Source: Mesorhizobium sp. B1-1-8
GTDB taxonomy: Bacteria; Pseudomonadota; Alphaproteobacteria; Rhizobiales; Rhizobiaceae
Assembly: GCF_006442795.2 (NCBI RefSeq)
Contig: NZ_CP083956.1
Coordinates: 2,705,501-2,769,500, forward strand
Direction: 5' to 3'
Length of the DNA stretch: 64,000 bases
Shown here piece after piece: positions 57,349 through 64,000 of this stretch. The position numbers and the translations under genes were made by a program. The notes under the pieces were generated by a model that did no database searches, was not told the DNA's origin, and saw only the letters and a list, made by a program, of their open reading frames with translations. The stretch's first letter is position 1; each line of letters opens with the position of its first letter.

Positions 57349-57570
57349 ATGCAGACTTTGTTAACTCGTCGGCAAGTCGCCGATCTTCTTTCCGCATCAA
57401 CATCGACCATCATCAGACTTGAACGGGCTGGACAGCTGCCAATCGTGCGACTGGCTGGCGGGCGAGGTCGCGTCAGATATGCCGCAGCCGATGTTCAAAA
57501 TTTGATCGAAGGCTCGAAAGAGCAACCGGCCAAGCCGGATCGCGTCCGCGTCCAGAAGCGGGAGGGCTGA
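57349..57570 (+). CDS. Excisionase-like / MerR-type HTH protein
   Basis: 73 residues from the ATG at 57349; an in-frame TTG at 57334 is possible. The winged HTH reads LLTRRQVADLLSASTSTIIR, then LERAGQLPIVRLAGGRGRVRY, the pattern of excisionase-family DNA-binding proteins. It is the first gene of the element and may act as Xis or as an early regulator. Confidence 0.8.
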   Translation: MQTLLTRRQVADLLSASTSTIIRLERAGQLPIVRLAGGRGRVRYAAADVQNLIEGSKEQPAKPDRVRVQKREG

Positions 57571-57572
57571 CC

Positions 57573-57974
57573 ATGACTCGCAGATATAACAAGCACCACC
57601 ACCACGAGCCTCTAACCAGCGATGGACGTGGGTTCTACAGCGGGACATTGGATTCTCTGTCTGCCGGACTTAACAGTTCGGACCCACTCGTTGCGGCAAT
57701 GGCACGTGCCATCGAAGGGGAATTGTGGACAGCTATGGAGCAGTGGGCCGAAAACGAGCGTGAACGCGAAACCGATCCCGCCATAATCATGGAGGCACTT
57801 GCCCTTATTCAGATACAGGCCTGGGCCAACTTGATGGCGGAGTGTATCGAGCCGGAACCCGGTTATGCGAATGCTGCTCGACACTACAAGCAATTGGTGC
57901 GGGATAACTTGATCCCCTATGCCAAAAAAATGCTGGCACGCTGGGACGACGGCGGGGATCAGGCCGATGAGTAA
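57573..57974 (+). CDS. Hypothetical protein of the phage-like element
   Basis: 133 residues, not recognised. The N-terminus is His-rich (NKHHHHEP), and the body is acidic and helical (WAENERERETDPAIIMEALA). It starts 2 bp after the xis-like gene and overlaps the helicase gene by 8 bp, so it belongs to the same early operon. Confidence 0.7.
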   Translation: MTRRYNKHHHHEPLTSDGRGFYSGTLDSLSAGLNSSDPLVAAMARAIEGELWTAMEQWAENERERETDPAIIMEALALIQIQAWANLMAECIEPEPGYANAARHYKQLVRDNLIPYAKKMLARWDDGGDQADE

Positions 57975-59556
57975 ATCATTCGTCTACAAGGCCAACCCCG
58001 AAGCAGTTCAAAGGCGGGCGGAACGATGGCAGCGTGAAGCAGCGAAGGAGGCGCCCGATAGTCAGCAGCAGCGCGACGACGTTCTGCCACAAACTGATCA
58101 GGAGAACATGATTTCGGCACTCGCGCACAAAGACGAGTTGGGGCGAAAGCTTCTCCAGTCGCTCACCCCTGGCCTTTTTGAAGGCGACTATAAGTTCGTC
58201 GCGGAGCGGCTGTTCGAATACCGGAAACGATATGATCGACCACCTGGGGTACACACAGCTGATCTGTTCTCTGACATTCTAGAAGACCCCCAATCGAAAC
58301 GCCGCGGCACCATTCATCGCATCCTCGTCAGCATGTTGCAGCTTGCGGAGGCGATGGACGAAAACTTTGTCTTCGACAGGGTCGGTAAATTCATCCGCCG
58401 GCAGAAGCACAAGATTTTCTTACCGAGAATGGTCAATGCGCTGAACTCCGGGCGCGACGCGGAGGCCGAGCGGCTGCTGTTGGAGCATATCGAGGGCAGC
58501 ACCGACGGGGCCGGTGCGCGACTCGTCACCGGCGACCAATTCGAGATGAGGGAAATCGAATGGTACATGCGACCATTCTTTCCCTTCGACATGGTGTCGA
58601 TCCTGAGTGCGGAAAAAGGTCAGGGCAAAACAACTATCATCGCCGACATCGCCGCCGACCTGGGAAAGCATGGCGGCCACATGGTCTATATTTCGAACGA
58701 AAGCACGCCGTCGCTCGAATTCCTGCCACTGGTCGAGGCGGCCGGCGGCGCCGCCGCCAGAAGCAAAATTCTGCTGTACGGCGAGCCGGACGCGGCCGGC
58801 AAAATGGATTATCGACCACCGACTTTGTTAACGCCGCAGGAGCTGGCCAGACTCGAAGGGTTCATACGGGAACACAATGAGGCTGGCCGGCCTGTCGAAT
58901 GCGTCGTTCTCGAACCCCTGAACTCGTTCATTCTGGCCGCCAAGGCCAGCAGCGATGCCGGCGTTCGCGAACTCCTCGATCGCCTTGCCCTCATGGCCGC
59001 GCGACTTGGTGTCATGGTGATAGTGACGACACACTGGAACAAGAATACCGAGCTTCGAGCGCGAGATCGCATCATGGGATCTGTCGGGGTTATCAATGCA
59101 GCGCGCAGCGTCAACGTCATCGTCAACGATCCTGACGAGGATGGCGGCAAACTGCTCGTCAACCTGCTCGGTAACTTCGTATCGCCGCACGAAAACAATG
59201 CGCGCGGCTATCACACGGTGCAGGTCCGCGCCTTGCGCAAAATCAAGTGGGAACGGCGGTGCGACATGTTTCGGATGGACGAGGACGAGGTGGACGCGCT
59301 CGTCGTGCGCAAGGCGGAAGCGAAGAAGCCCGGCAGACCCGCCAAGACCGATGACTGCGAAACCGAACTGCGCCGGCTGCTCCGCAACGGACCGATGCCC
59401 GTGCGGGAGCTCAAGCAGAAACTGAACGTCCTGGGTTACTCCGACTCGACGGTGGACCGCGTCAAGGCAAGGTGTGACGACGACATTAGTACTGATGTAG
59501 AGGACAGCGTCCGCTATTGGTTACTCAATAAGGCGCGTCAAAAAGCAGGAAATTAG
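57967..59556 (+). CDS. DnaB/RepA-like replicative helicase (AAA_25)
   Basis: 529 residues from the ATG at 57967 (inside the previous gene). Residues about 50-110 resemble the DnaB N-terminal domain. The RecA-type core has Walker A EKGQGKTT (216-223) and a conserved THWNKNTELRARDRIMGS stretch. The C-terminal part (about 460-529) resembles a winged helix. It probably drives replication of the element. Repeats resembling iterons begin 1 bp after its stop. Confidence 0.85.
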   Translation: MSKSFVYKANPEAVQRRAERWQREAAKEAPDSQQQRDDVLPQTDQENMISALAHKDELGRKLLQSLTPGLFEGDYKFVAERLFEYRKRYDRPPGVHTADLFSDILEDPQSKRRGTIHRILVSMLQLAEAMDENFVFDRVGKFIRRQKHKIFLPRMVNALNSGRDAEAERLLLEHIEGSTDGAGARLVTGDQFEMREIEWYMRPFFPFDMVSILSAEKGQGKTTIIADIAADLGKHGGHMVYISNESTPSLEFLPLVEAAGGAAARSKILLYGEPDAAGKMDYRPPTLLTPQELARLEGFIREHNEAGRPVECVVLEPLNSFILAAKASSDAGVRELLDRLALMAARLGVMVIVTTHWNKNTELRARDRIMGSVGVINAARSVNVIVNDPDEDGGKLLVNLLGNFVSPHENNARGYHTVQVRALRKIKWERRCDMFRMDEDEVDALVVRKAEAKKPGRPAKTDDCETELRRLLRNGPMPVRELKQKLNVLGYSDSTVDRVKARCDDDISTDVEDSVRYWLLNKARQKAGN

Positions 59557-59703
59557 TTTTGATGAGGGTTTTGACGAAGGGTTTTGACGAAGAGGACGGG
59601 TTACTCGACAAGGGGACTTCGTCAAAACCTCCCCCCTAATAGGGGGGAATAGTTTTGATGACGTGATGAAAAAGAGACGAAATAGGTCCTCACTTCATCA
59701 AAA
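59557..59703. repeat. Iteron-like repeat array, candidate replication origin
   Basis: The nonamer TTTTGAYGA occurs at 59557, 59569, 59582 and 59653 on the plus strand and as its complement at 59619-59627 (TCGTCAAAA) and 59695-59703 (TCATCAAAA). A one-mismatch copy GCGTCAAAA lies at 59535-59543. The first three are spaced 12-13 bp. A CCCCCCTAATAGGGGGG hairpin sits in the middle. Placement right behind a replicative helicase suggests an origin. Confidence 0.65.
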
Positions 59704-59743
59704 CCCCCTCTACACACATGCGCGCGTGAAGGAGACAGAAAGA

Positions 59744-59908
59744 ATGAAAAAGGAGTTCGAATATCGCCCTTGTCTAGAAGCCCGCATCAGGCGCGCGAAG
59801 CAAGGCGAACACCTGAGAGTTTGGAGAGAACGAAAACAGAATTATGATGTCAGGGCTGTTCTTGCGGAAGAACGCCGGAGACGGCGAGACGAGTATGAAA
59901 GGAAGTGA
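59744..59908 (+). CDS. Small basic protein of the phage-like element
   Basis: 54 residues from the ATG at 59744 (AAGGAGAC upstream); the frame is open from 59663. It is rich in Arg, Lys and Glu (AEERRRRRDEYERK end). It probably binds nucleic acid or is a helical adaptor. No family is recognised. Confidence 0.55.
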   Translation: MKKEFEYRPCLEARIRRAKQGEHLRVWRERKQNYDVRAVLAEERRRRRDEYERK

Positions 59909-59927
59909 ACGGAAGGAGGAAAGAAAC

Positions 59928-60128
59928 ATGTCGTTTTTCAATTTCGTCGATCATGGGAAAATAGAGGAAGTGCTGGGTAAGTATCGGCGGATCGGGAAGC
60001 AAGAGAAACCAAGCAAGAAGGTCAGCCTTCCACGTGTTCGCATTTATCCGCAACGAGGGCATTTGAGGTTGGTTTGGGATGCCGATCGGGAAGAGAAAAG
60101 AGCGCGTAGTGTAATCCGTTCGAGATAA
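59928..60128 (+). CDS. Small hypothetical protein of the phage-like element
   Basis: 66 residues from the ATG at 59928, behind a strong GAAGGAGGAAAG ribosome site. It starts MSFFNFVDHGKIEEVLGKYR and has a basic C-terminal half. Not recognised. The 176 bp after it (60129-60304) hold no gene; they include an AT-rich segment with a TTGACA at about 60267. Confidence 0.6.
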   Translation: MSFFNFVDHGKIEEVLGKYRRIGKQEKPSKKVSLPRVRIYPQRGHLRLVWDADREEKRARSVIRSR

Positions 60129-60304
60129 CAGGAGTGCGTGAGGTGAAGGAGGGTTGGTTTGGTGAAGGATTAGAAAAGGCAACCACTCACCAGTAACCAA
60201 ACATCTAATAAACAATCAGTGAGTACCAATACTGTACCCCTTGCGAAGCAACGGTTATGCTGAAGGTTTGACAAAGGAATGAATACTATAAACAATATGA
60301 GCGC

Positions 60305-60643
60305 ATGGAAACTACGCTCAAAGAACGTTCGCTGATCGCCCTTAGAAGGCTGAAAACAGACGCTCGCACCCGAAAATCCAAACGTTGGCGTCAACTCTAT
60401 TGCGACTACATGACGCGGACAGAGGGCAGATACGAAGAATTAGTGCAGGCATTGTGCTCGTTGGTCATTCAACGCGAAACTTTGCAAAACGAACAGCTTC
60501 GTGGCATCGCCAATAATGCCTACCTGATCGCGAAGACTTCCCAGCAACAGACCTACCTGATGACGCAACTTGGCCTTGTCAAGGTCGAGAAGCAACAGCG
60601 TCGGCCTCTGCGTGAATCCTTGATGGAGGGTCACCGTGATTGA
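60305..60643 (+). CDS. Hypothetical protein preceding the terminase gene
   Basis: 112 residues, basic N-terminus then a helical, probably coiled-coil body (LVIQRETLQNEQLRGIANNA). It overlaps the terminase start by 8 bp. Its position is that of a small terminase subunit, but I see no HTH and do not assign it. Not recognised. Confidence 0.6.
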   Translation: METTLKERSLIALRRLKTDARTRKSKRWRQLYCDYMTRTEGRYEELVQALCSLVIQRETLQNEQLRGIANNAYLIAKTSQQQTYLMTQLGLVKVEKQQRRPLRESLMEGHRD

Positions 60644-62270
60644 GCGCGTCCGCCTCGACGTGGATATGCGCGGCACAGGGCGGAGGCAATGGCGATCAGG
60701 GGTAGGGACCCCCGAAATCGCCGAAACACCTCCCCATGCCTCCCACAGAGGCGCTGAGAATCCATTTGGGCGAGGGCTCCATGCGTCAATGGTCGATGAC
60801 AGGCTTTTCGGCACCACATTCTCCGCAGATAGCTTTTGGACGTGGCGCACTGTCGCCAAGCTGATCGACGGCCTTCCCCTCGACAGGCGCGAACGTGAAC
60901 TATTCAAGCAATGCACCGGACGGACGAAGCCACCCAAAGGCGGCGTGCATCGGCTGATCCTGCTTATCGGCAGACGCGGCGGGAAGGATAGATTCCTGAG
61001 CGCCGTCGCCGGCTATCGTGCCTTACTCGCCTCCGATTGGCCGAAAACACTGTCTGCGGGTGAGCAGGCAGTCGTTCAGTTGCTGGGAAAGGACAAGGGC
61101 CAAGGCGCCATCCTGCACAGGTACTGTAGGGGCCTCGTCCTGGCTTCACCTGTCTTGTCAGATCAAATCGTGCGCGATGTCGGCTCCGGCATTGTCGAGT
61201 TCACCAATGGCGCCGCCATCGAAATTTCGACCAATGATGTCGGCGCGCTGCGTGGAAGAAGCTCCATAGGTGTCTTGGGTACTGAATCCTGCTTCTGGCG
61301 CACAGACAGTGACCACTTATCCAGCGACGAGGAAATCGTCTTGGCCGCAGAGCCTGCAATGGCGATGGACCCGACAGGTGGTGTGCTGATCATGGCGTCG
61401 TCCACCTACAGAAAAAGAGGCTGGATGTATCGGCAGTACCGCGACTTGTTCGGCGCCGATGCAAGCGATGATGTCGTGTGGCTGGCGCCAAGCCGCGTCA
61501 TGAACCCTCTCTTGCGGGAATCCTTCATCCAAAAGGCGATCGAACGTGACGGTTCGAAAGCCCGTGCCGAGTACTTAAGCGAATGGCGCGAAGATGTCAG
61601 TGACTTCCTGCCCCTCGACATTGTGGAAGCCGCGACAGACCGCACCATCATCGAGCGCCCACCTAGGGACGGTAACCGATATTTCGCCTTCACGGACGCG
61701 GCTGGTGGAAGCGGCCAGGATTCATTCACCGTCGCGATAGGTCACCATGATCGCGAGGCAAACCACCTCGTCGTCGATGCCATGCGTGAACGCAAGCCGC
61801 GTTTCGCTCCGGCTGAAGTCGTCAACGAATATGCGGTCCTGCTGAAACAGTATCGCGTTTCCGAGGTCTCGGGTGACCGTTACGCCGGCGCCTTCCACGC
61901 AGATGAATGGACACGTCAAGGCATCACCTATCGCGACTCGTCGCATTCCAAATCAGAGATCTATTTGGGCGCATTGCCCCTGCTGATGAACGGGCGCGCC
62001 AGGCTCTTGGACAGCGAACGCCTGCGGTCGCAGCTAACCGGCCTCGAACGTCGCGTCGGCGAAGGCGGCCGGGAGCATGTCGACCACAGCCCCGGCGCTC
62101 ACGACGACCTCTGCAACAGTGTGTGCGGGTTGCTCGTGCACATGGCCGACCTGCACGCCCGCGAGCCACGCGTTTCCCTTGTCGGGCCAAGCGTCATCAC
62201 GTCAGACGGCTTGGATTCCTATGCACGGCGGCCCCGCGGCTTTCCCGACCCGTATTGGACGCCCGATTGA
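60636..62270 (+). CDS. Phage terminase large subunit
   Basis: 544 residues from a GTG at 60636. The ATPase P-loop is degenerate (LIGRRGGKD, 112-118). A Walker B region GVLGTESCFW follows. The RNase H-like nuclease half has Asp in FTDAAGGSG and a late HDDLCNSV. It cuts and packages phage DNA into proheads. No separate small terminase is recognised. Confidence 0.85.
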   Translation: MIERVRLDVDMRGTGRRQWRSGVGTPEIAETPPHASHRGAENPFGRGLHASMVDDRLFGTTFSADSFWTWRTVAKLIDGLPLDRRERELFKQCTGRTKPPKGGVHRLILLIGRRGGKDRFLSAVAGYRALLASDWPKTLSAGEQAVVQLLGKDKGQGAILHRYCRGLVLASPVLSDQIVRDVGSGIVEFTNGAAIEISTNDVGALRGRSSIGVLGTESCFWRTDSDHLSSDEEIVLAAEPAMAMDPTGGVLIMASSTYRKRGWMYRQYRDLFGADASDDVVWLAPSRVMNPLLRESFIQKAIERDGSKARAEYLSEWREDVSDFLPLDIVEAATDRTIIERPPRDGNRYFAFTDAAGGSGQDSFTVAIGHHDREANHLVVDAMRERKPRFAPAEVVNEYAVLLKQYRVSEVSGDRYAGAFHADEWTRQGITYRDSSHSKSEIYLGALPLLMNGRARLLDSERLRSQLTGLERRVGEGGREHVDHSPGAHDDLCNSVCGLLVHMADLHAREPRVSLVGPSVITSDGLDSYARRPRGFPDPYWTPD

Positions 62271-62276
62271 AAAGGG

Positions 62277-62780
62277 ATGAATCCCATGCTGAAAGCTGCA
62301 GTCAAAGCCAAAAGCCCCATGGGCAAAACGCTCTATGCCCAGCCAGGCCGCAAGGCCCATCTGTCTGCCTTGATCACAGATATCGAGGCCGAAATCCGCG
62401 ACATCGACGAGGCAATCGACGGTCTCGCCTCGAACCAGGCTTTCATGGCGACATCAGGCCCGGTCGGCGGCATCCTGGGGGCCACCAGCGCCGACAGGCA
62501 CGACGCATTCGCACGGATCAGGGGAATGCTGGCCGACGAGCTACGTCTTGCTGAAAACGAGCTTGCCCGCACAGTCGAGTCTTTGGTCAGCGAGGAAGAC
62601 ATTGAGCGGTTTGAGCGCAGCCAGCGGGAGATCGAAATCGAGGTCGGAAGCAGAAGGGACACCTATGCGAGAGCGATAGCACAGTTTAGCCAGCAAAATG
62701 ATCATCGCAGCGCCGCGACGTATGCCTTTGAGAGAGCAATGGCTCGAGCTGCGCTTGCCAAGCAATGGGAAGGACGATGA
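62277..62780 (+). CDS. Hypothetical phage-region protein
   Basis: 167 residues. Mostly helical with acidic segments (ITDIEAEIRDIDEAIDGLAS) and a long C-terminal helix; probably coiled-coil. It begins 6 bp after the terminase stop and overlaps the next gene by 4 nt (ATGA). Structural or scaffolding roles are possible but unproven. Confidence 0.65.
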   Translation: MNPMLKAAVKAKSPMGKTLYAQPGRKAHLSALITDIEAEIRDIDEAIDGLASNQAFMATSGPVGGILGATSADRHDAFARIRGMLADELRLAENELARTVESLVSEEDIERFERSQREIEIEVGSRRDTYARAIAQFSQQNDHRSAATYAFERAMARAALAKQWEGR

Positions 62781-63214
62781 GCGATTCCCTTGGTCTGATA
62801 TTCGGCTGGGCTCTGGTCTCGGAGATCAACGGCGAACCGTACTACGACCTCCAAGGGGATTACGTTCCGCAGGATGCGATGTTGCGCGAGACCACGCGGT
62901 TCATGGAAAACAATCGCATGGGCAAACTCATGCACGCCGGCGAACAGGTCGGCACCATCGTGCACAGCTTGCCCCTGACCGCCGACATCGCCAAGGCGCT
63001 CGGCATCAGTACCCGCAGGACGGGTTGGATCGTTGCCTACAAGCCCACCGACAGCAGTCTGGTCGACAAGGTCCATGCCGGCATCTACGGCGGCTTCTCA
63101 ATCGGTGGGACGCGAGGCGTCAAGGAAACGGAGACGCAAACAACAACGCGGACAACAGGAAAACGCAAACCGAACGGCTACTTTGCCGGGCTCGGGACCA
63201 GGAGATCAGGATGA
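62777..63214 (+). CDS. XkdF-like phage protein (putative prohead protease)
   Basis: 145 residues from the ATG at 62777. The central text LGLIFGWALVSEINGEPYYD, then DAMLRETTRFMENNRMGKLMH and YGGFSIGG resembles XkdF, a putative phage serine protease. It ends earlier than XkdF-type proteins I know, and the next gene, overlapping by 4 nt, carries more protease-like sequence. Confidence 0.7.
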   Translation: MSDSLGLIFGWALVSEINGEPYYDLQGDYVPQDAMLRETTRFMENNRMGKLMHAGEQVGTIVHSLPLTADIAKALGISTRRTGWIVAYKPTDSSLVDKVHAGIYGGFSIGGTRGVKETETQTTTRTTGKRKPNGYFAGLGTRRSG

Positions 63215-63681
63215 CCACGAAACAGATACTCGACGATTTCGAAATCCGGGAGCTGTCGCTTGTCGATTCCCCGGCTCAGGAAGGCGCTCTTGTCGCCATC
63301 ACAAAGGCAAGGCCCGCGCCGATCATTGTCAGGCCTTACGAGGCGAAGATGCAGGAGACTCATCAGATGGAAAAGAAAGACGACGCGATCAGCTTCGGCA
63401 GTTTCGAGGAGGCCTGCGCACATCTGCGCAAGGCCGGTCTGGGTGGGGCGGAGGCGATGGTCGCCGCGCGCCAGCAGCATCCCGCCTTGTTCCAGAAGGC
63501 TCAGTCCCGCGAGCATGAGGTGACCGATCAGGAACAGGACCTCAAGAAGGCACGCGACGGGCGTGCCCGAATGAACCAAATCGACGCGTTGGTCCGCACA
63601 ACGGCTCTCGGCAAGGGCGTGAGCAGAACGGATGCCCTTCGAATGGTCAGGAAATTGAATCCGGCATTGTTCGACGACTGA
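63211..63681 (+). CDS. Phage protein, possible second part of the prohead protease/scaffold
   Basis: 156 residues from the ATG at 63211 (ATGA overlap). The start DDFEIRELSLVDSPAQEGAL resembles the SLVD-P-A motif seen near the active region of phage prohead proteases. The rest is helical and Gln/Ala-rich, like a scaffold (FEEACAHLRKAGLGGAEAMV). With the preceding gene it may make a two-gene protease-scaffold unit. Confidence 0.6.
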   Translation: MTTKQILDDFEIRELSLVDSPAQEGALVAITKARPAPIIVRPYEAKMQETHQMEKKDDAISFGSFEEACAHLRKAGLGGAEAMVAARQQHPALFQKAQSREHEVTDQEQDLKKARDGRARMNQIDALVRTTALGKGVSRTDALRMVRKLNPALFDD

Positions 63682-64000
63682 TCATGATTCCGTGGCCGTT
63701 TTCGGGTTATCACGGTCACGGGATAGGCCCGCGGGGTTTTCGGTTCTTCCCCGCGTGACATCGCCTGCCTGACCGCGATGGGCCGCATGGTCGGGTAACT
63801 TGGGGAACGTCGGTTCCATCGCCAGTTACGGCCGACGTTCCCCCTTTTTCCAAAAGGGCACGCTCACCGATCCCTTGGTAGTGGGTCAGTGTGAATTGCC
63901 GGGGCTAGACGGTGCCGGGGCTATATAGTTGACAGACCCAACCGGATTCATAGCACCTAGCCATGGGTCTGGTTAGGGCGTAGGCTCATCTGGTCGCCCG
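63682..64000. other. Non-coding end of the window in the phage-like element
   Basis: 319 bp with no supported gene. It contains a GC hairpin CGCGGGG...CCCCGCG near 63740, a strong terminator at 63802, and near the end the inverted repeat AGACCCA (63934-63940) with TGGGTCT (63964-63970). The next phage gene presumably starts beyond the window. Confidence 0.5.
63802..63849 (+). terminator. Terminator of the phage packaging operon
   Basis: GGGGAACGTCGG (63802-63813) and CCGACGTTCCCC (63832-63843) form a perfect 12-bp stem followed by TTTTT. Confidence 0.85.

Overview
The window looks like chromosome of a Mesorhizobium-type alphaproteobacterium (Rhizobiales). The evidence is high GC coding sequence, a circularly permuted two-piece tmRNA whose tag reads ANDNYAEARLAA, a BA14K-family protein, the aerobic cobalamin gene cobF, tandem kup genes, and small extragenic palindromes of a kind I associate with this group. 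This assignment is inference from gene content; no database was consulted.

Layout. 1-2.2 kb: a TetR regulator divergent from a Bcr/CflA-type efflux pump, with overlapping promoters, a TetR-like operator and a 23-bp tandem repeat in the pump leader. 2.3-2.6 kb: ssrA on the minus strand. 2.8-10.7 kb: a DUF2853 protein, thyA, a lower-GC HEPN-like gene pair, a frameshifted Mop gene, modABC with a ModE-like regulator, cobF, a DUF4424 protein and folA. 10.9-14.9 kb: hflK-hflC-DUF2065-degP, an envelope quality-control group. 15-18.2 kb: acetyltransferase, serB, miaA and a diguanylate cyclase. 18.4-23 kb: a HerA-like ATPase, an XRE-cupin regulator, a frameshifted small gene, a GNAT gene and a HigBA-like toxin-antitoxin locus whose toxin has an amber codon; the locus is flanked by a duplicated GNAT tail. 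23-28.4 kb: a flavin monooxygenase and ilvIH behind a probable leader-peptide attenuator, then a LysE exporter. 28.6-36.5 kb: an RND efflux pair, a cobalt-type nitrile hydratase set, a RecD-like helicase and a STAS-like protein. 36.6-41.4 kb: pdxJ and two tandem kup genes. 41.5-48.3 kb: redox and detoxification genes with their regulators (HxlR, MarR, TetR). 48.3-56.8 kb: ilvC, PilZ, BA14K, a phosphodiesterase-like enzyme, a NUDIX hydrolase, a MacAB-type ABC exporter and a PhzF-family enzyme.

From 56.9 kb, a tRNA-Lys(CTT) is followed at once by a phage-derived element with different base composition: a leader with long-range pairing, an excisionase-like HTH gene, a DnaB/RepA-like helicase, an iteron-like repeat array, small basic ORFs, a large terminase and two XkdF/prohead-protease-like genes. 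No integrase lies in the window, so the element probably continues past position 64000.

The observations I find most worth following are: (a) two ~145-bp long-hairpin elements that share a loop-proximal core, have different but self-complementary arms, and overlap the stop codon of the adjacent gene; (b) the ilv leader, which looks leaderless; (c) the broken toxin-antitoxin locus bracketed by a direct duplication; (d) the iteron-like array behind the phage helicase; (e) three MarR-operator-like palindromes between the Rieske/GST and marR genes.
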